Below are positions 35,604 to 46,386 of a DNA stretch of 64,000 nt, one piece after another. A model generated the notes under the pieces. It did no database searches. It had not been told where the DNA came from and saw nothing but the letters and a program-made list of their open reading frames with translations. Numbering within the stretch: the first letter of the stretch is position 1; the number at the start of each line of letters is the position of its first letter. A program made the position numbers and the translations under genes. The stretch lies in assembly GCA_032622095.1 (NCBI GenBank), contig CP136067.1, forward strand, positions 128,995,030-129,059,029, in the 5' to 3' direction. This DNA is from Siphonodentalium dalli (lineage: Eukaryota; Mollusca; Scaphopoda; Gadilida; Siphonodentaliidae).

Positions 35604-36140
35604 TCATTGTTGGGAGTATGTGATAGACGAGGGCTGCTCTTTACAGCAGATTTCCTCAAATAAAGCAGACACCTTCCAGCAAAGCATCCATTCTTTGCTT
35701 ACGTTCTTCTTCATAATACTTTGGAATTTGTCGTTCGTCACCACACTCCGCACGCCATAATTGTCGAAGTTATCTTTGACCACCAGCTCCGCCTGTATAT
35801 ACCTGGACATGAAGTCTTGAATGATATATATCGAAGTCACAACGCCCGAACTGAGAAACAATTCCAGGTCGAACAAAATCCATGCACCACAAACGAATGT
35901 CATACCCATAAGAAAACTGGCTACTGGTCCATACAGTTTCAATAAAAGACTGGTCAGGTTTAGATAAACATCCGCGAGACGTATGACGTGTGTTGCAATA
36001 CCGTTTCTATATAGATTGATGCATCTGATACGAATATTGGCGCAATTTAGTTGCGAAGATGTGTAGAGAGATGGCATAGTTGGTCTGTCGTTATACTTGT
36101 ATCCCAGACAATTTAACCCTTTACCCAACAAACCGGCCAA
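35604..36140 (-). CDS. Hypothetical membrane-type open frame (178 codons)
   Basis: The longest non-repetitive frame in the window. I do not recognise a family. About residues 62-110 are hydrophobic and could form two membrane segments (LLLKLYGPVASFLMGMTFVC, then a stretch ending SGVVTSIYIIQDF). The C-terminal half is polar with KDNFDNYG and ends in a Cys-rich, Gln-rich tail. The first ATG lies inside the end of a TTAA MITE (36117-36408), so residues 1-9 are transposon-derived. A real start is more likely the internal Met near residue 22, or an exon edge. No splice site or promoter was convincing. It could be a terminal exon, a degraded gene or chance. Confidence 0.3.
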   Translation of the reverse strand: MAGLLGKGLNCLGYKYNDRPTMPSLYTSSQLNCANIRIRCINLYRNGIATHVIRLADVYLNLTSLLLKLYGPVASFLMGMTFVCGAWILFDLELFLSSGVVTSIYIIQDFMSRYIQAELVVKDNFDNYGVRSVVTNDKFQSIMKKNVSKEWMLCWKVSALFEEICCKEQPSSITYSQQ

Positions 36141-36408
36141 AACCGGTCAAATAAAGCTTCAACAGCCTAAAATATCTTCGGTCTTCTCTTAGTCGACCAT
36201 AGGTCGCCTCGCATATATAAGAGAATGCATTGGCCTAAAAAAAAAAATTTTTTAACACTTTTTACCATTTTTTCTTACATTCTTTAACAATTTTATAATT
36301 TTTAATGTGTTAAGCCAATGCATTCTCTTATATATGCGAGGCGACCTATGGTCGACTCGCATATATAAGAGAATGCATTGGCACAGGGCCCTTCTGTTGG
36401 ATAAAGGG
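36117..36408 (+). mobile_element. TTAA-flanked MITE, CCCTTTACCC family, copy 1 (internally deleted)
   Basis: TTAA at 36113-36116 and 36409-36412. Ends CCCTTTACCCAACAAACC and TGTTGGATAAAGGG. It carries the same paired hairpin module (CCAATGCATTCTC arms) as the TGTGACCC MITEs, but the left arm of the first hairpin and preceding DNA are missing compared with the copy at 51139. TTAA plus a CCC start suits piggyBac-type elements. Confidence 0.85.
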
Positions 36409-36680
36409 TTAAGTTGACCACACAAGTAAACAGCACGATCCAAATTACAAACCTCTTCAATTATAGAATCCAGGTATTTTTGTACGAAACCTTTTTTACT
36501 TTTATACTACAATTATGACACTATCTTGTTTAATATTGAATTTTCTATATATATATTTCATATTATTTTGATGTTTTATGGCGATAAACGCAATTACTTT
36601 GTTATTGTTTCAATAACAAAATTATATTCTTTGGTATATAAAGGTCTAGATTAGATCCAGTGAAACAAAACAAAACTTGT

Positions 36681-37668
36681 GCTGAGTTAGATTTATGTGT
36701 TGTAGTTGTAGGCCTGGGCTGAGTTACGTTTTATGTGTTGTAGTTGTAGGCCTGGGCTGAGTTAGATATATGTGTTGTAGTTGTAGGCCTGGGCTGAGTT
36801 ATATTTATGTGTTGTAGTTGTAGGCCTGGGCTGAGTTAGATTTATGTGTTGTAGTTGTAGGCCTGGGCTGAGTTAGATTTATGTGTTGTAGTTGTAGGCC
36901 TGGGCTGAGTTAGATTTATGTGTTGTAGTTGTAGGCCTGGGCTGAGTTAGATTTATGTGTTGTATTTGTAGGCCTGGGCTGAGTTAGATTTATGTGTTGT
37001 AGTTGTAGGCCTGGGCTGAGTTAGATTTATGTGTTGTAGTTGTAGGCCTGGGCTGAGTTAGATTTATGTGTTGTAGTTGTAGGCCTGGGCTGAGTTAGAT
37101 TTATGTGTTGTAGTTGTAGGCCTGGGCTGAGTTAGATTTATGTGTTGTAGTTGTTGGCCTGGGCTGAGTTAGATTTATGTGTTGTAGTTGTAGGCCTGGG
37201 CTGAGTTAGATATATGTGTTGTAGTTGTAGGCCTGGGCTGAGTTAGATTTATGTGTTGTAGTTGTAGGCCTGGGCTGAGTTAGATTTATGTGTTGTAGTT
37301 GTAGGCCTGGGCTGAGTTAGAGTTATGTGTTGTAGTTGTAGGCCTGGGCTGAGTTAGATTTATGTGTTGTAGTTGTAGGCCTGGACTGAGTTAGATTTAT
37401 GTGTTGTAGTTGTAGGCCTGGGCTGAGTTAGATTTATGTGTTGTAGTTGTTGGCCTGGGCTGAGTTAGATTTATGTGTTGTAGTTGTAGGCCTGGGCTGA
37501 GTTAGATTTATGTGTTGTAGTTGTAGGCCTGGGCTGAGTTAGATTTATGTGTTGTAGTTGTAGGCCTGGGCTGAGTTAGATTTATGTGTTGTAGTTGTAG
37601 GCCTGGGCTGAGTTATATTTATGTGTTGTAGTTGTAGGCCTGTGCTGAGTTATATTTATGTGTTGTAG
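36681..37668 (+). repeat. 37-bp minisatellite, about 27 copies
   Basis: The unit reads GCTGAGTTAGATTTATGTGT followed by TGTAGTTGTAGGCCTGG. Copies are very uniform, with scattered single-base variants (ATATATG for ATTTATG, GTTGTTGG for GTTGTAGG, TTATATTT). The last copies near 37610-37668 are more diverged or shortened. It lies about 300 bp downstream of the end of the EF-hand gene. Confidence 0.97.
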
Positions 37669-37964
37669 GCCTGGAACCCTGAATACATCTTTAGATTTCG
37701 CGAGCCACTGAACAGTTCCTGTTTGCAACGCTTTTCGTTACACAAAGAGCACAAAGAGCGGAGATTGAACTCACGCTGATTTCGTTGGCAATAGCAACAT
37801 ACGTCATATGTCACACCTACGGGCATCTGAACGTGACAATTTTCAGTCATATTTTAATTAACAGTTGATGAATGAATCTGGATATGTACATGTAAACCGA
37901 TTTATCGTGAGAGCTGACTGGCCGAACACATGATCCTTGAGCACTTTACTGCGGTCCTGGAACT

Positions 37965-38205
37965 TTATTTCGGGGCTGGAGCTTTGTATAGAGTCAAACG
38001 ATACATGAGGTTAGCGAAAATTGCAAGGTCGATTTGTCCGTTATCGTCCACTGTCGTTTTGAGGAAGAAGGCTATTTCTTTGTCCTCCAAGTTACGTCCA
38101 GTACCCGTTTGCATGGCCTGTAACCCCGCTCGGGCTTCGTCAAGGTCAAGCTTCCCACTCTTGTCTGCATCTAGTTCCTCGAACTTTGCGACAATCGCTT
38201 GAGCA
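37965..38205 (-). CDS. EF-hand calcium-binding protein, last coding exon
   Basis: Encodes about 79 residues and ends at TAA (37965-37967). The acceptor is a TTTTTTTGTATTTCAG-type tract just upstream (38206 on). The exon opens with one base that completes an Arg codon begun by the previous exon. The first helix-loop-helix has a canonical loop, DADKSGKLDLDE, with Asp, Asp, Ser, Gly and final Glu in place. The second loop (TVDDNGQIDLAI) lacks the first Asp and the final Glu, so it probably does not bind calcium. The tail is LYKAPAPK. Calmodulin-superfamily member; the specific target is unknown. Confidence 0.85.
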
Positions 38206-39207
38206 CTGAAATACAAAAAAATTCAAGAACATTAAATGTTTTTAATTTATATGAACGGCACTTCGTTATATTATGCATCTCTATGCTAAATGGATTCTCC
38301 AATTCAGTTATAACAGTATACAATGAAATGGTCAATTCATCATCTAGAGGGGCCTTCAGACAAAAACAAGCAGACGACAAATCATAAAAGTGCAGAATGA
38401 TTCCTATCGATTGGAGGGAAATGTTCACATAAGAAGTTCAACGAAACATACATATCACATTTGGCTATATATTATAATAATAACAATGATGATGAAAGCG
38501 TAATTAAATGTATAATGTAAATACATTAAAATGTGAGTAACAGGTGGTCGGAAATCTAGATTGATAAATGTCATATCAACTTCTCTTTTCTTTTGTTTTC
38601 ATTTTTTGTTTTAGTTTTTGTTTCTTTTTTGTTGATAAACACATGTGCACACACACAAAAACAAAAAAACAAACAAACAAACAAACAAAGTCATTGAAAT
38701 GTGAACGTGTATAAGTAACAATTATCCAATTGTCACATTAACTACATGTACAATTGTACATGCACTGGGCTTCAAATATGACCTATGTGATGTAAATACA
38801 CTGTCAATGATGCTTTAGTATAGAAAGGGTTAAAAACCGGTTGATTAATTTTTGAAAAATATTAAAGACGATCTGAATAACCAGGAGCCTGAAATGTTGG
38901 ACTTTTCTGTGGTTTGTGTACTTCTGAATAATGCAGGGATGTGGCTTTTGATTACGAACTTTTCTGAACTATGGGCATTCCAAATGGGGGGGGGGGGTAT
39001 AAACAATGAATCCTCTCATAAAAGGGCCACTTGGTGTTCTTGATACCAAATTAAATATTTTATTTGTTCACTCGTTCTTGTGATCATAGCACACATCCGG
39101 GCAATCGGTAACTTGGAGGTCCCATCTCCGGATACAGCCGGCTTCGGCTTATCTCGAAGTCGCCCATGATCTAATGACACATTGACGTGAATTTGAATTT
39201 TACTCAC
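38206..39207 (-). other. Intron of the EF-hand gene
   Basis: A 1002-bp GT-AG intron in minus orientation (donor GTGAGTA at 39201-39207, acceptor CAG at 38206-38208). It contains a repeat relative (see 38264-38833), an (CAAA)n/(GT-rich) low-complexity block near 38580-38690 and a G-run near 38985. Confidence 0.8.
38264..38833 (-). mobile_element. TTAA/CCCTTTCTATA repeat inside the intron
   Basis: Its right edge reads TATAGAAAGGG then TTAA (38830-38833). The stretch 38270-38430 (ATGCTAAATGGATTCTCC, GCAGACGACA, GCAGAATGATTC) is collinear with 48379-48560, which starts TTAACCCTTTCTATACTAAA. The orientation of the TTAA end relative to the shared body differs between the two, so one copy is rearranged. 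Confidence 0.45.
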
Positions 39208-39411
39208 CGTTCTCCCACACATTGGTAGAACTGTTGGAACTCCCATAAACTCATTGTTCCGTTTTTATCTTTGTCGAATGAATCAAACATGTCCGTAGCG
39301 TGTTGTTTTTCTAACCCGAATTCGTTGTGGAGCATCTCAATCGCAGCGTCTCTCGTTAGCTTTCGTACATTACTGTTCATGTATTTGTCAAATTTCGCCT
39401 GCACCTCTTTA
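39208..39411 (-). CDS. EF-hand calcium-binding protein, internal coding exon
   Basis: A 204-bp exon. The acceptor is a TTTCTAATTTCAG tract and the donor is ACG|GTGAGTA. It begins with one base completing a codon and ends with CG, which joins T of the next exon to make Arg, so the frame is preserved across the intron. It encodes KEVQAKFDKYMNSN... and ends YQCVGER. The first half looks like a decayed EF-hand; the second is canonical, with loop DKDKNGTMSLWE. With the next exon the four hands read decayed, intact, intact, decayed, one intact hand per lobe. An upstream exon is required but was not found in the window. Confidence 0.85.
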
Positions 39412-39540
39412 CTGAAATTAGAAAGTTGCCATTATGTGCATGAATGCTATGTTCCAAAGAAAACCCCCTGAATTCACCGTGGTGTATAACAGTTCAGCAC
39501 ATTTCGTAAAGTTGTCTTCCCAGCATTGGTGGGGTGAGAC

Positions 39541-40637
39541 TAGATCATGCCATGAATCTCTACTCTGTCTAACGCCCGTAGAGATCATATTCCACCAGTA
39601 CAAAACCTTGGAACTTTTTGAAGTTTTGACAGGGAACCTTATAAAGTCGGAACAATAACGCGGGGAATATATTTCTCAACTATTCAGGGGGGGGGGGGGG
39701 GGGGTCGGAAAAAAAATTCAGGCACGTATGGCATTTTTTCCCTTTCGATCATTTTTTGTACCCACCCACCCCCACCGCCAAATTATTTTCCGTTTTCGGC
39801 AGTTTTTTCCGACCATTTTTTGACACCCACCCCCCTTTTAACACTAAAACAGAGATTTGCGGGGGGAAATTCACTGTAAACAGCTGTATATGAATTTCTG
39901 TGCATACTATTTATCATGGATGTTAACATGGACATGTAAATAGGAATGAGTAATTTTGAGGTCATTCGGCCAAAAAAACATGGCTGCCAGCGGCCATCTT
40001 GGATTTCAAAATTTGCAACAAAATACAACACGATAACTGCCTGCAGTCAGTTTACCAGTTAGAATTACATTATTTCTCTCATTCAAACCGATTCAAAGTG
40101 GTTTTGAAGCCCAACTCATTGCCAAAACACTAAAAACAAGCAGGAATATTTTTTTTTAGTTGCGGAAAAAATTGCTTGTTGGTGGCTTTGACCACCCACC
40201 CACCCCGGCATACGTGCCGGAAGAAATTTTTTCACCCCCCCCCCTGAACTATTATCTGTTCCTTAATAATGTACTTCACAATGGGTGAATGTCCCAACTC
40301 AAAATTGCATGTTTTTCTATGACCTTTGTGAGCCGATATCGCAATAAACATTGGATTATTTACCCACGAGAAATGCTATAATTGTCAGCAACGCAAAGCA
40401 AAATCTCTGACAACTTCTGACAACTTCTCTTAAATCGTGAATTTCGAGTTGGGACCTTCACCTACAGTAAAGTACATTATTAAGGAACCAGATAACAACT
40501 AAGAAATATATTCCCCGTGTTATTTTTTCGACTTTATACGATTCCCTGTCAAAACTTCAAAAAGTTCCAAGGTTTTGTACTGGTGTGATATGATCTCTAC
40601 GGGCGTTAGACAGAGTAGAGATTCATGGCATGATCTA
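39541..40637. mobile_element. Mutator-like foldback element with 9-bp target duplication
   Basis: Starts TAGATCATGCCATGAATCTC and ends with the inverted form. Arms run about 200 bp (left arm 39541-39684 plus 40254-40320; right arm about 40440-40637). GGGTGAGAC is duplicated exactly at 39532-39540 and 40638-40646. Long arms plus a 9-bp duplication are the hallmark of Mutator-like (MULE) elements. The left arm is interrupted by a poly-G element. It sits 130 bp upstream of an EF-hand exon, probably in an intron. No protein encoded. Confidence 0.8.
39685..40246 (+). mobile_element. Poly-G/poly-C element nested in the Mutator-like foldback
   Basis: Starts CAGGGGG with a long G-run and ends in a C-run followed by TG. 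Exact 7-bp duplications AACTATT lie at 39678-39684 and 40247-40253. The body is nearly the same as 4443-4976, so it is relatively recent. Since it splits one arm of the foldback, the insertion came later than the foldback. Confidence 0.9.
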
Positions 40638-40954
40638 GGGTGAGACCAGATACTCTCTTTTAATGAACATTAATGGATTTCCATGCAGACAAAGCATTAT
40701 TATCACCTCAATTCAACCACAAAACTGAATTAAATATGACAAGACATTGAATTACGCCACTTCGTCAGTTTAGTCGTCTGTCGGTGAACATGTTGGTTTC
40801 CGGATGTCTTCTTTTTCGTGATTTATAGCCCTTGTCGGACATTTTTGGGAAACAGATTTCGTTTTCCGGATGATAACTTTAGTATTCGCTTTTCGATCGA
40901 CTCACAACTTGGTATGCGGTTTAGTCACAAAAAAACAGAGGTCGTGTTCGAATA

Positions 40955-41355
40955 TGGGGTCGGCCTGTACCAGTCAAATCAGTTTGTCCCATTGTTCCCA
41001 AATAATAAGTGCTTCAAAATTATTCTGTCTCGGTCTGTCCCAGATCTTTCTACTGGGACAGGAAAATATCAAAGAAAAATATTATTTTTAATATGAAAAG
41101 ATTAGAAATTGGTTTGTCTCGGCCTGTACCAGTCAAATCAGTTTGTCCTATGGTTCCCAAATAAGAAGTGCTTCAAAATTATCCTGTCTCGGTCTGTCCC
41201 AGACCTTTCTATTGGGACAGGAAACATAGATAAAGAATATTTTTGAAATTGGTTTGTCATATGTTTCTGGAATGGATTCTCAGCGCAGGATAATTATACT
41301 GTCTCGCGGCCTCGCCTGTCTCGGCTTGTCCCAGGACTTATCACTGGGACAAAAA
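40955..41355 (+). repeat. Diverged tandem repeat of about 155 bp, three copies
   Basis: TGTACCAGTCAAATCAGTTT recurs near 40967 and 41126. 'tgtctcggtctgtcccag' followed by 'ctgggacagg' recurs near 41030, 41188 and (weaker) 41319. CTGTCCCAG...CTGGGACAG also makes a small hairpin in every unit. Confidence 0.75.
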
Positions 41356-41786
41356 TGCCGGTGTATTTTCTGTTGGCCACGTTTCTTGCCATATCTACCC
41401 GTGATACAACAGAGGAATATGGTGTCGAGTACAATGTCTACTCAACTCACTGAGAGAAAGAGAGATAGATAACAATTTCACTGAAGTAGCATGGTGCTCT
41501 TTAAAAAATAAATGATTTTTTTAAGCAGCGCATTTTCTATTTAAGCTTTTAACTTATCTCCGGTAACAGAGAATCACGAATGCTCGAATCTCTGCACTGG
41601 TATAATCCACGCCAATTGGGTACACATATACACATGCATGAGTTGCAGCAGTACATAGTGTGACTGCATGCTCATTAGGTACACATCTATAAACATACGC
41701 ATGGGTTGCAGCAGTTGGGTGTGAATACGATGCAACAAAGAGGTTAACCACATGAAAATAATCTCGAGAGAAATTTAACTGCAGGT

Positions 41787-42020
41787 ATATATACGATGAT
41801 GGATGCCAATTCTCTGATACATCACATTGCGCACCTGTTCTTTAGATATAAATTTCAGATTGATTCCCCACATCAAACGAGTTTTATCTGTCGGGGGGGG
41901 GGGGGGGGAGATACGATGGGTGTTCGGTATACGTAATTTGTTCTCAGTTGGCATTCTCGTTGAGTCATTATGCTTAATACCTTGGCCGTCACGACGAATT
42001 AGGGTTCATTAGGTTTCAAC
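41787..42020 (+). repeat. Direct repeat of about 225 bp, left copy
   Basis: Runs from TATACGATGATGGATGCCAA to TTAGGGTTCATTAGGTTTC and is matched at 43787-44008 in the same orientation with moderate divergence. The left copy carries a G-run (41895-41909) where the right copy has CCCAGAGGGAGG. Confidence 0.8.
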
Positions 42021-43786
42021 ATATAGTACATGCAGGATTTCAAGAAGAAAGTTTTGTCTTCCAACAGTGTCCGAATCATAAAACGGAACCAGACGAACGT
42101 TACCGAAGACGCCCAAATTAACAAAAACGGGCAACTTTAGCCTAAAGTAAGACTATTTCACTTATATATATCTAACATAGTTTTCATAAAACTTAGTTTT
42201 CATTTAAATGTATATAAATTTGTTTACAATCGTGACGAGAATGAGCTAACCTCACATCTAACCAAACTACAGATAATTTCACGCACTTTCAAAATCTTAG
42301 TATAGCATATATAATATATATAATAATATTTCAGTTGTGAGATGCACACAATAAAATGTATGTTTTGTTTGTGCTTTTTGTATATTGTGTTGTCATATTT
42401 ACTATTAATCTATGTTTATTATTAAAAAAACCCGTAGTACATGCAGTCGCCGAACTCTTTGAAACATGTTGAATGGAGCTGTATGATTTCCACTCCATCA
42501 ACATTGATCTTCGCTATGGCCTTTACGGTGGCAAACATTGTAAAATCCCATTGACTGCATCCATCATGGACAATCATATCGCAGGGATGTCTATCCGACC
42601 GACGACCACATATACCATGGCTATTGAGCCGCACAGAGATACTATATAGAAGTATCTCTGGCCGCACATAACATAAACCACCAGTTTTATAAAATAGTAT
42701 CTCCGGGCCAATATGACTGCAGGTGTACATAGGGGTTATATAGTTGCTTCAATCTTTCTGGGAGATTCAGCACATATATGCTACATGCAGCGTGGTAAAT
42801 GTACCATGTTTATAAAATAGTTCGCATTTAAAAAAAATGATGGATGGAAATTTCGGAAATGGATGGATGAAAAGATGAAAAATTCGGAAATTAGTTAGCA
42901 AAGGAAAAATGGTATAAACAAGCAATATATTCCTAAAATAATGACAACGAAGGTGTCATTTTGAGATGACAACACTATATATCACCAGGATAGACTGTGT
43001 TATAAACCGGGCGGTCTACATGTTTATATATCTGTGACCTTCGCTGGAATTCACGACATGACATGGTCAAGTCCAGTTGAATCGACCGCAACTATCCTGT
43101 AAATTAAGCCCCATGTAATGGCAGTGTAAACCACCTCACGCAATGAAGGGGTATATCACCTCACACACTGACAGTGAAAACCTCCAAGTTTATAAACTAG
43201 TCCCCGACGAATATGATTGCAAATCAACAGAGAGGCTACAGGTTATAATACACCAAATACAAATTAGTAGAGTGATTTCCCCTGGGACCCTAGGATCAGC
43301 ATAAAAAAAATCCTGGCAGCTGAATGGTCAATGATACATGGATGAAAAGTGCACGAAAAAATGCACAAAAGTGTTTCCCGACGAGAAACATCAAATATAG
43401 CCACATGGTGAACGGTTAGGGCTGTCCAGTTGGCGAATAATTTATGGGAGGGGTTGGTGTTTTTTCGATGTAATTTTTGTCTCCATTTTAAGGGTAGTGT
43501 GACGTTTGTCAAGCTACAGTGTGACGCAATACGTTGACAAGTACTTTTGGTAACATTTTCGTGTGTCTAAAAGGACGTTCTTTAATTTGTAATACTCGTG
43601 CAAGGTCAACCATTTCCTGCGAATACAGGCCAGCGGGATTTGTTAACACTGAGGCCTATGCATATCATTTGGTATATTGTAACCTACATACTTTCTTCAA
43701 TCATCCTTGGAGATTGAGTATATACTATACTACAGAGTAGTACATATATATGTATTATGCCAATTGTTGGAAACAAAACGTATATA
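42021..43786. other. No gene supported
   Basis: A 102-codon minus frame at 42422-42730 has an internal peptide duplication (GPEILFYKTGG / RPEILLYS) that follows a DNA duplication, and no domain features. The rest has short chance frames and small repeated segments. Confidence 0.4.
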
Positions 43787-44008
43787 CGATAGTGGATGCC
43801 AAATCACTGGCACATCACATTGTGCACCTTTGCCTTAGATCAAAATTCCAGATTGATTCCCCACATCAAAGGAGTTATATACCCAGAGGGAGGAGATGCG
43901 ATGGGTGTTCGGTATCTGTAATTTGTTCTTAGTTGGATTCCTCGTTGAGTCATTATATTTAATAACTTGGCCGGCACAACGAATTAGGGTTCATTAGGTT
44001 TCGACATG
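43787..44008 (+). repeat. Direct repeat of about 225 bp, right copy
   Basis: Partner of 41787-42020, 2.0 kb downstream; see that entry. Confidence 0.8.
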
Positions 44009-44341
44009 GTAACAGCAGGTCATCAAACTCGAAAAAAATATATGCTCCATTGCCAAGTGATATTGTCAATTCCTTATTCCGTGGTTGCTATCGATAACGA
44101 AGGCAGGTATGTATTTGCACCAAGAGGGACTTCGTTTGAGAGGGAATGGGGTGTCCAGGCTGATTTCCCATTGTACACCGAAACTAAACTATATTTACAA
44201 ACTATATAATGAAATGTGGGAATTCCATGTTCACTGTTCACAATCGCGTTAAACTGTTCCGTCAACTGGTACCCACTAATTTCTAACTATAAGAAACATT
44301 TCGTCCCAGTAACACACTGTGTTGTCGGATATTGATTTTAT

Positions 44342-44849
44342 TTAAAGGCACGTGAGGCCTTAGTTGTCGAAAATATTCATATTTGTTCTAATCACCGTAA
44401 ACAGAAAAACATTAAAACGCATACAGTTTCGTTCATATATACAATGACCATCACGTAAACAGCATGTTATCATAAAGACCTACATGTACTATATTTTACC
44501 TAAGCAAGAGCCTGATTGTGTTACATAAGACAGCACAATGCTACTGGCTAATCACACACAAATGGCATAAACGCTCTTTATTAGTTCCATATCAGGATTC
44601 ACCAACAAAGAACGCTCTTTATGGTTTACCATCATAATATAAACAAACACCAGAAAAGTAACTTTTTATGCTTTTGTTTACATAACAATGGTCAAACATT
44701 TGATAATAACATACTGTTTATTCCATATGTCTTATTTGTATACGGACAAAGTCTGTCTACATTTTGATGTTCTTTCTGTTTGTGGCGGTTTTTGACGGGT
44801 GGAAATATTTTCACAGGATACCCACCGCCAAGGCCAACCGTACCTTTAA
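44342..44849 (-). mobile_element. TTAA-flanked MITE, AGGTACGG family, copy 2 (inverted)
   Basis: TTAA (44342-44345) then AGGCACGTGAGGCCTTAG; the right end reads GGCCAACCGTACCT then TTAA (44846-44849). Nearly collinear with 14100-14601 in opposite orientation, including AAAGAGCG-type blocks. Confidence 0.85.
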
Positions 44850-45050
44850 ATGGTGAGCTAATGGGATTAAACTTAATTAAAACAGAAAAAACTTAATCTT
44901 GTAATTGGTTTGATTAAATTTTACTCTTTCAGGGAGGTGAATCACGTGGTTTCGATGTTGGTGAGTACGACGCATCCAAAATGGCAGAGGGGAGTGCAAA
45001 CACGCACAAACATAATATATGAGGAATTGACACAAAACATAGCATTTTGA

Positions 45051-45320
45051 TTGTTACGAGCATATGCTAGTTTATTTTTAAAACTAGTTGATATCTTATT
45101 TGTTAGGAAATACTCAGTTGTTTTCTATAACATTCTGACCGAAGTTGCCAGTCGGAGGTTCGTGCAAAACACCAGTCCATACATCTTGGAGAATACTTCG
45201 ACTGGCAACTGCATGGTCAAAATGTTAGAGCAAACAACTGTGAGTTTGGACAAAAATGAGGTATCAGCTTGTTTGAAAAATAGTATAGCCTATGCTCGAA
45301 GCTGCCAAGATACTATGTAA
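45051..45320 (+). CDS. Weak hypothetical open frame (89 codons)
   Basis: No family recognised. The N-terminal part is hydrophobic (ASLFLKLVDILFV) and the rest polar with two late cysteines. A short inverted repeat (TTGCCAGTCGG / CGACTGGCAA) lies inside, which hints at repeat DNA. No splice sites or promoter were convincing. Confidence 0.12.
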   Translation: MLRAYASLFLKLVDILFVRKYSVVFYNILTEVASRRFVQNTSPYILENTSTGNCMVKMLEQTTVSLDKNEVSACLKNSIAYARSCQDTM

Positions 45321-45330
45321 TATTATACAA

Positions 45331-45531
45331 TTATTGCATTCCTCCGAGGTTAACATAAGGAATTATCAACCCTCGGAAGTTGATATTCACCAAGGCCGAA
45401 TTCCTCCGAGGTTAACATAAGGAATTATCAACCCGAGGAAGTTGATATTCACCAAGGCCGAAGGCCGCGGTGAATATCAACTTCCGAGGGTTGATAATTC
45501 CTTATGTTAACCAAGGAGGAATGCAATAACT
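45331..45531. repeat. Foldback with partially duplicated arm
   Basis: TTATTGCATTCCTCC at the left edge is mirrored by GGAGGAATGCAATAA at the right. The left arm is present twice in direct order (AACATAAGGAATTATCAACC at about 45352 and 45415), the right arm once, so alternative hairpins with different loops can form. Confidence 0.85.
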
Positions 45532-46094
45532 GTTTTATTATATGACGGGCGATTATATCAAATGCAAGGGAAATCTACTCAGATATGATAAATGATAAAC
45601 ACTTCTCTTTCATTTTAAACTTTTTTTCAACAAAATCATCGGTATATCATATGAAGACAAATCAGGCTACCTAGTTTCAAGATTCCCCATTCGTAATGTA
45701 CGCAACGTCATTTGCTGTCACATTTAGCGCGTAGGGAAAACCCAGATCTATTTATAGTAAGAGTCAGCGGAATGTTATATTAACCTGCTGAGCGTTATAT
45801 TAACCTGTGGCGCTATAAAAGGTATAAAAGGAGCAGTGGACATTGGGAATTATTCATAATTAGGCATGGCAATTTACTATGGGATTTGGAGTAGAAAGTA
45901 ATGGTCATATAATAAAGACTTTTATCACATGATTAGCACTATTATCCGATATAATATTCGAGCGTAATAGACACGTGTAATATCGTCGCGTGCAATGGCG
46001 TCACGCTGCTCTTTGGGACAATGTTCGCTGGATGCAGTTAATTGTTGTTCTTTTCGATAAAATTTTAGCGATTATATGATCATGTGATAAAAAA

Positions 46095-46235
46095 TATCTC
46101 AAACTCGTTCTATTTTATACGTAATTTATCAACCTCGTCCACTAAATTCTATTTGAGCCTCGGTAAACCTCGGCTCAAATCGAATTTAGTGAACTCGGTT
46201 GATAAATTCCGTATAAATAGTAACTCGTTTGAGAT
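46095..46235. repeat. 141-bp foldback, ATCTCAAACTCG arms
   Basis: Left arm ATCTCAAACTCGTT..., right arm ...AACTCGTTTGAGAT, with paired inner blocks (TTTATCAACC / GGTTGATAAA; TTTGAGCC / GGCTCAAA) and a short loop containing CGGTAAACCTCG. An outer TTTATCACATGAT / ATCATGTGATAAA pair (near 45927 and 46077) precedes it. Confidence 0.8.
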
Positions 46236-46386
46236 CCTCTATATCATAGTTTATTTCTTTTTCTTCATTTTCTGGACGCGTTTGCGATCTCCTCGGTCAC
46301 TTTTAATGCGTGGTACTCATAGACTCGACACCAATGATTCCCCATCGTGTGCTTTGATGTGAATTAATGCAGTTGTATCAGGGTTC

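Noticed and set aside
40818-41096. 92-codon frame as a gene
   Set aside because: It follows the diverged 155-bp tandem repeat and overlaps another frame in the same DNA.
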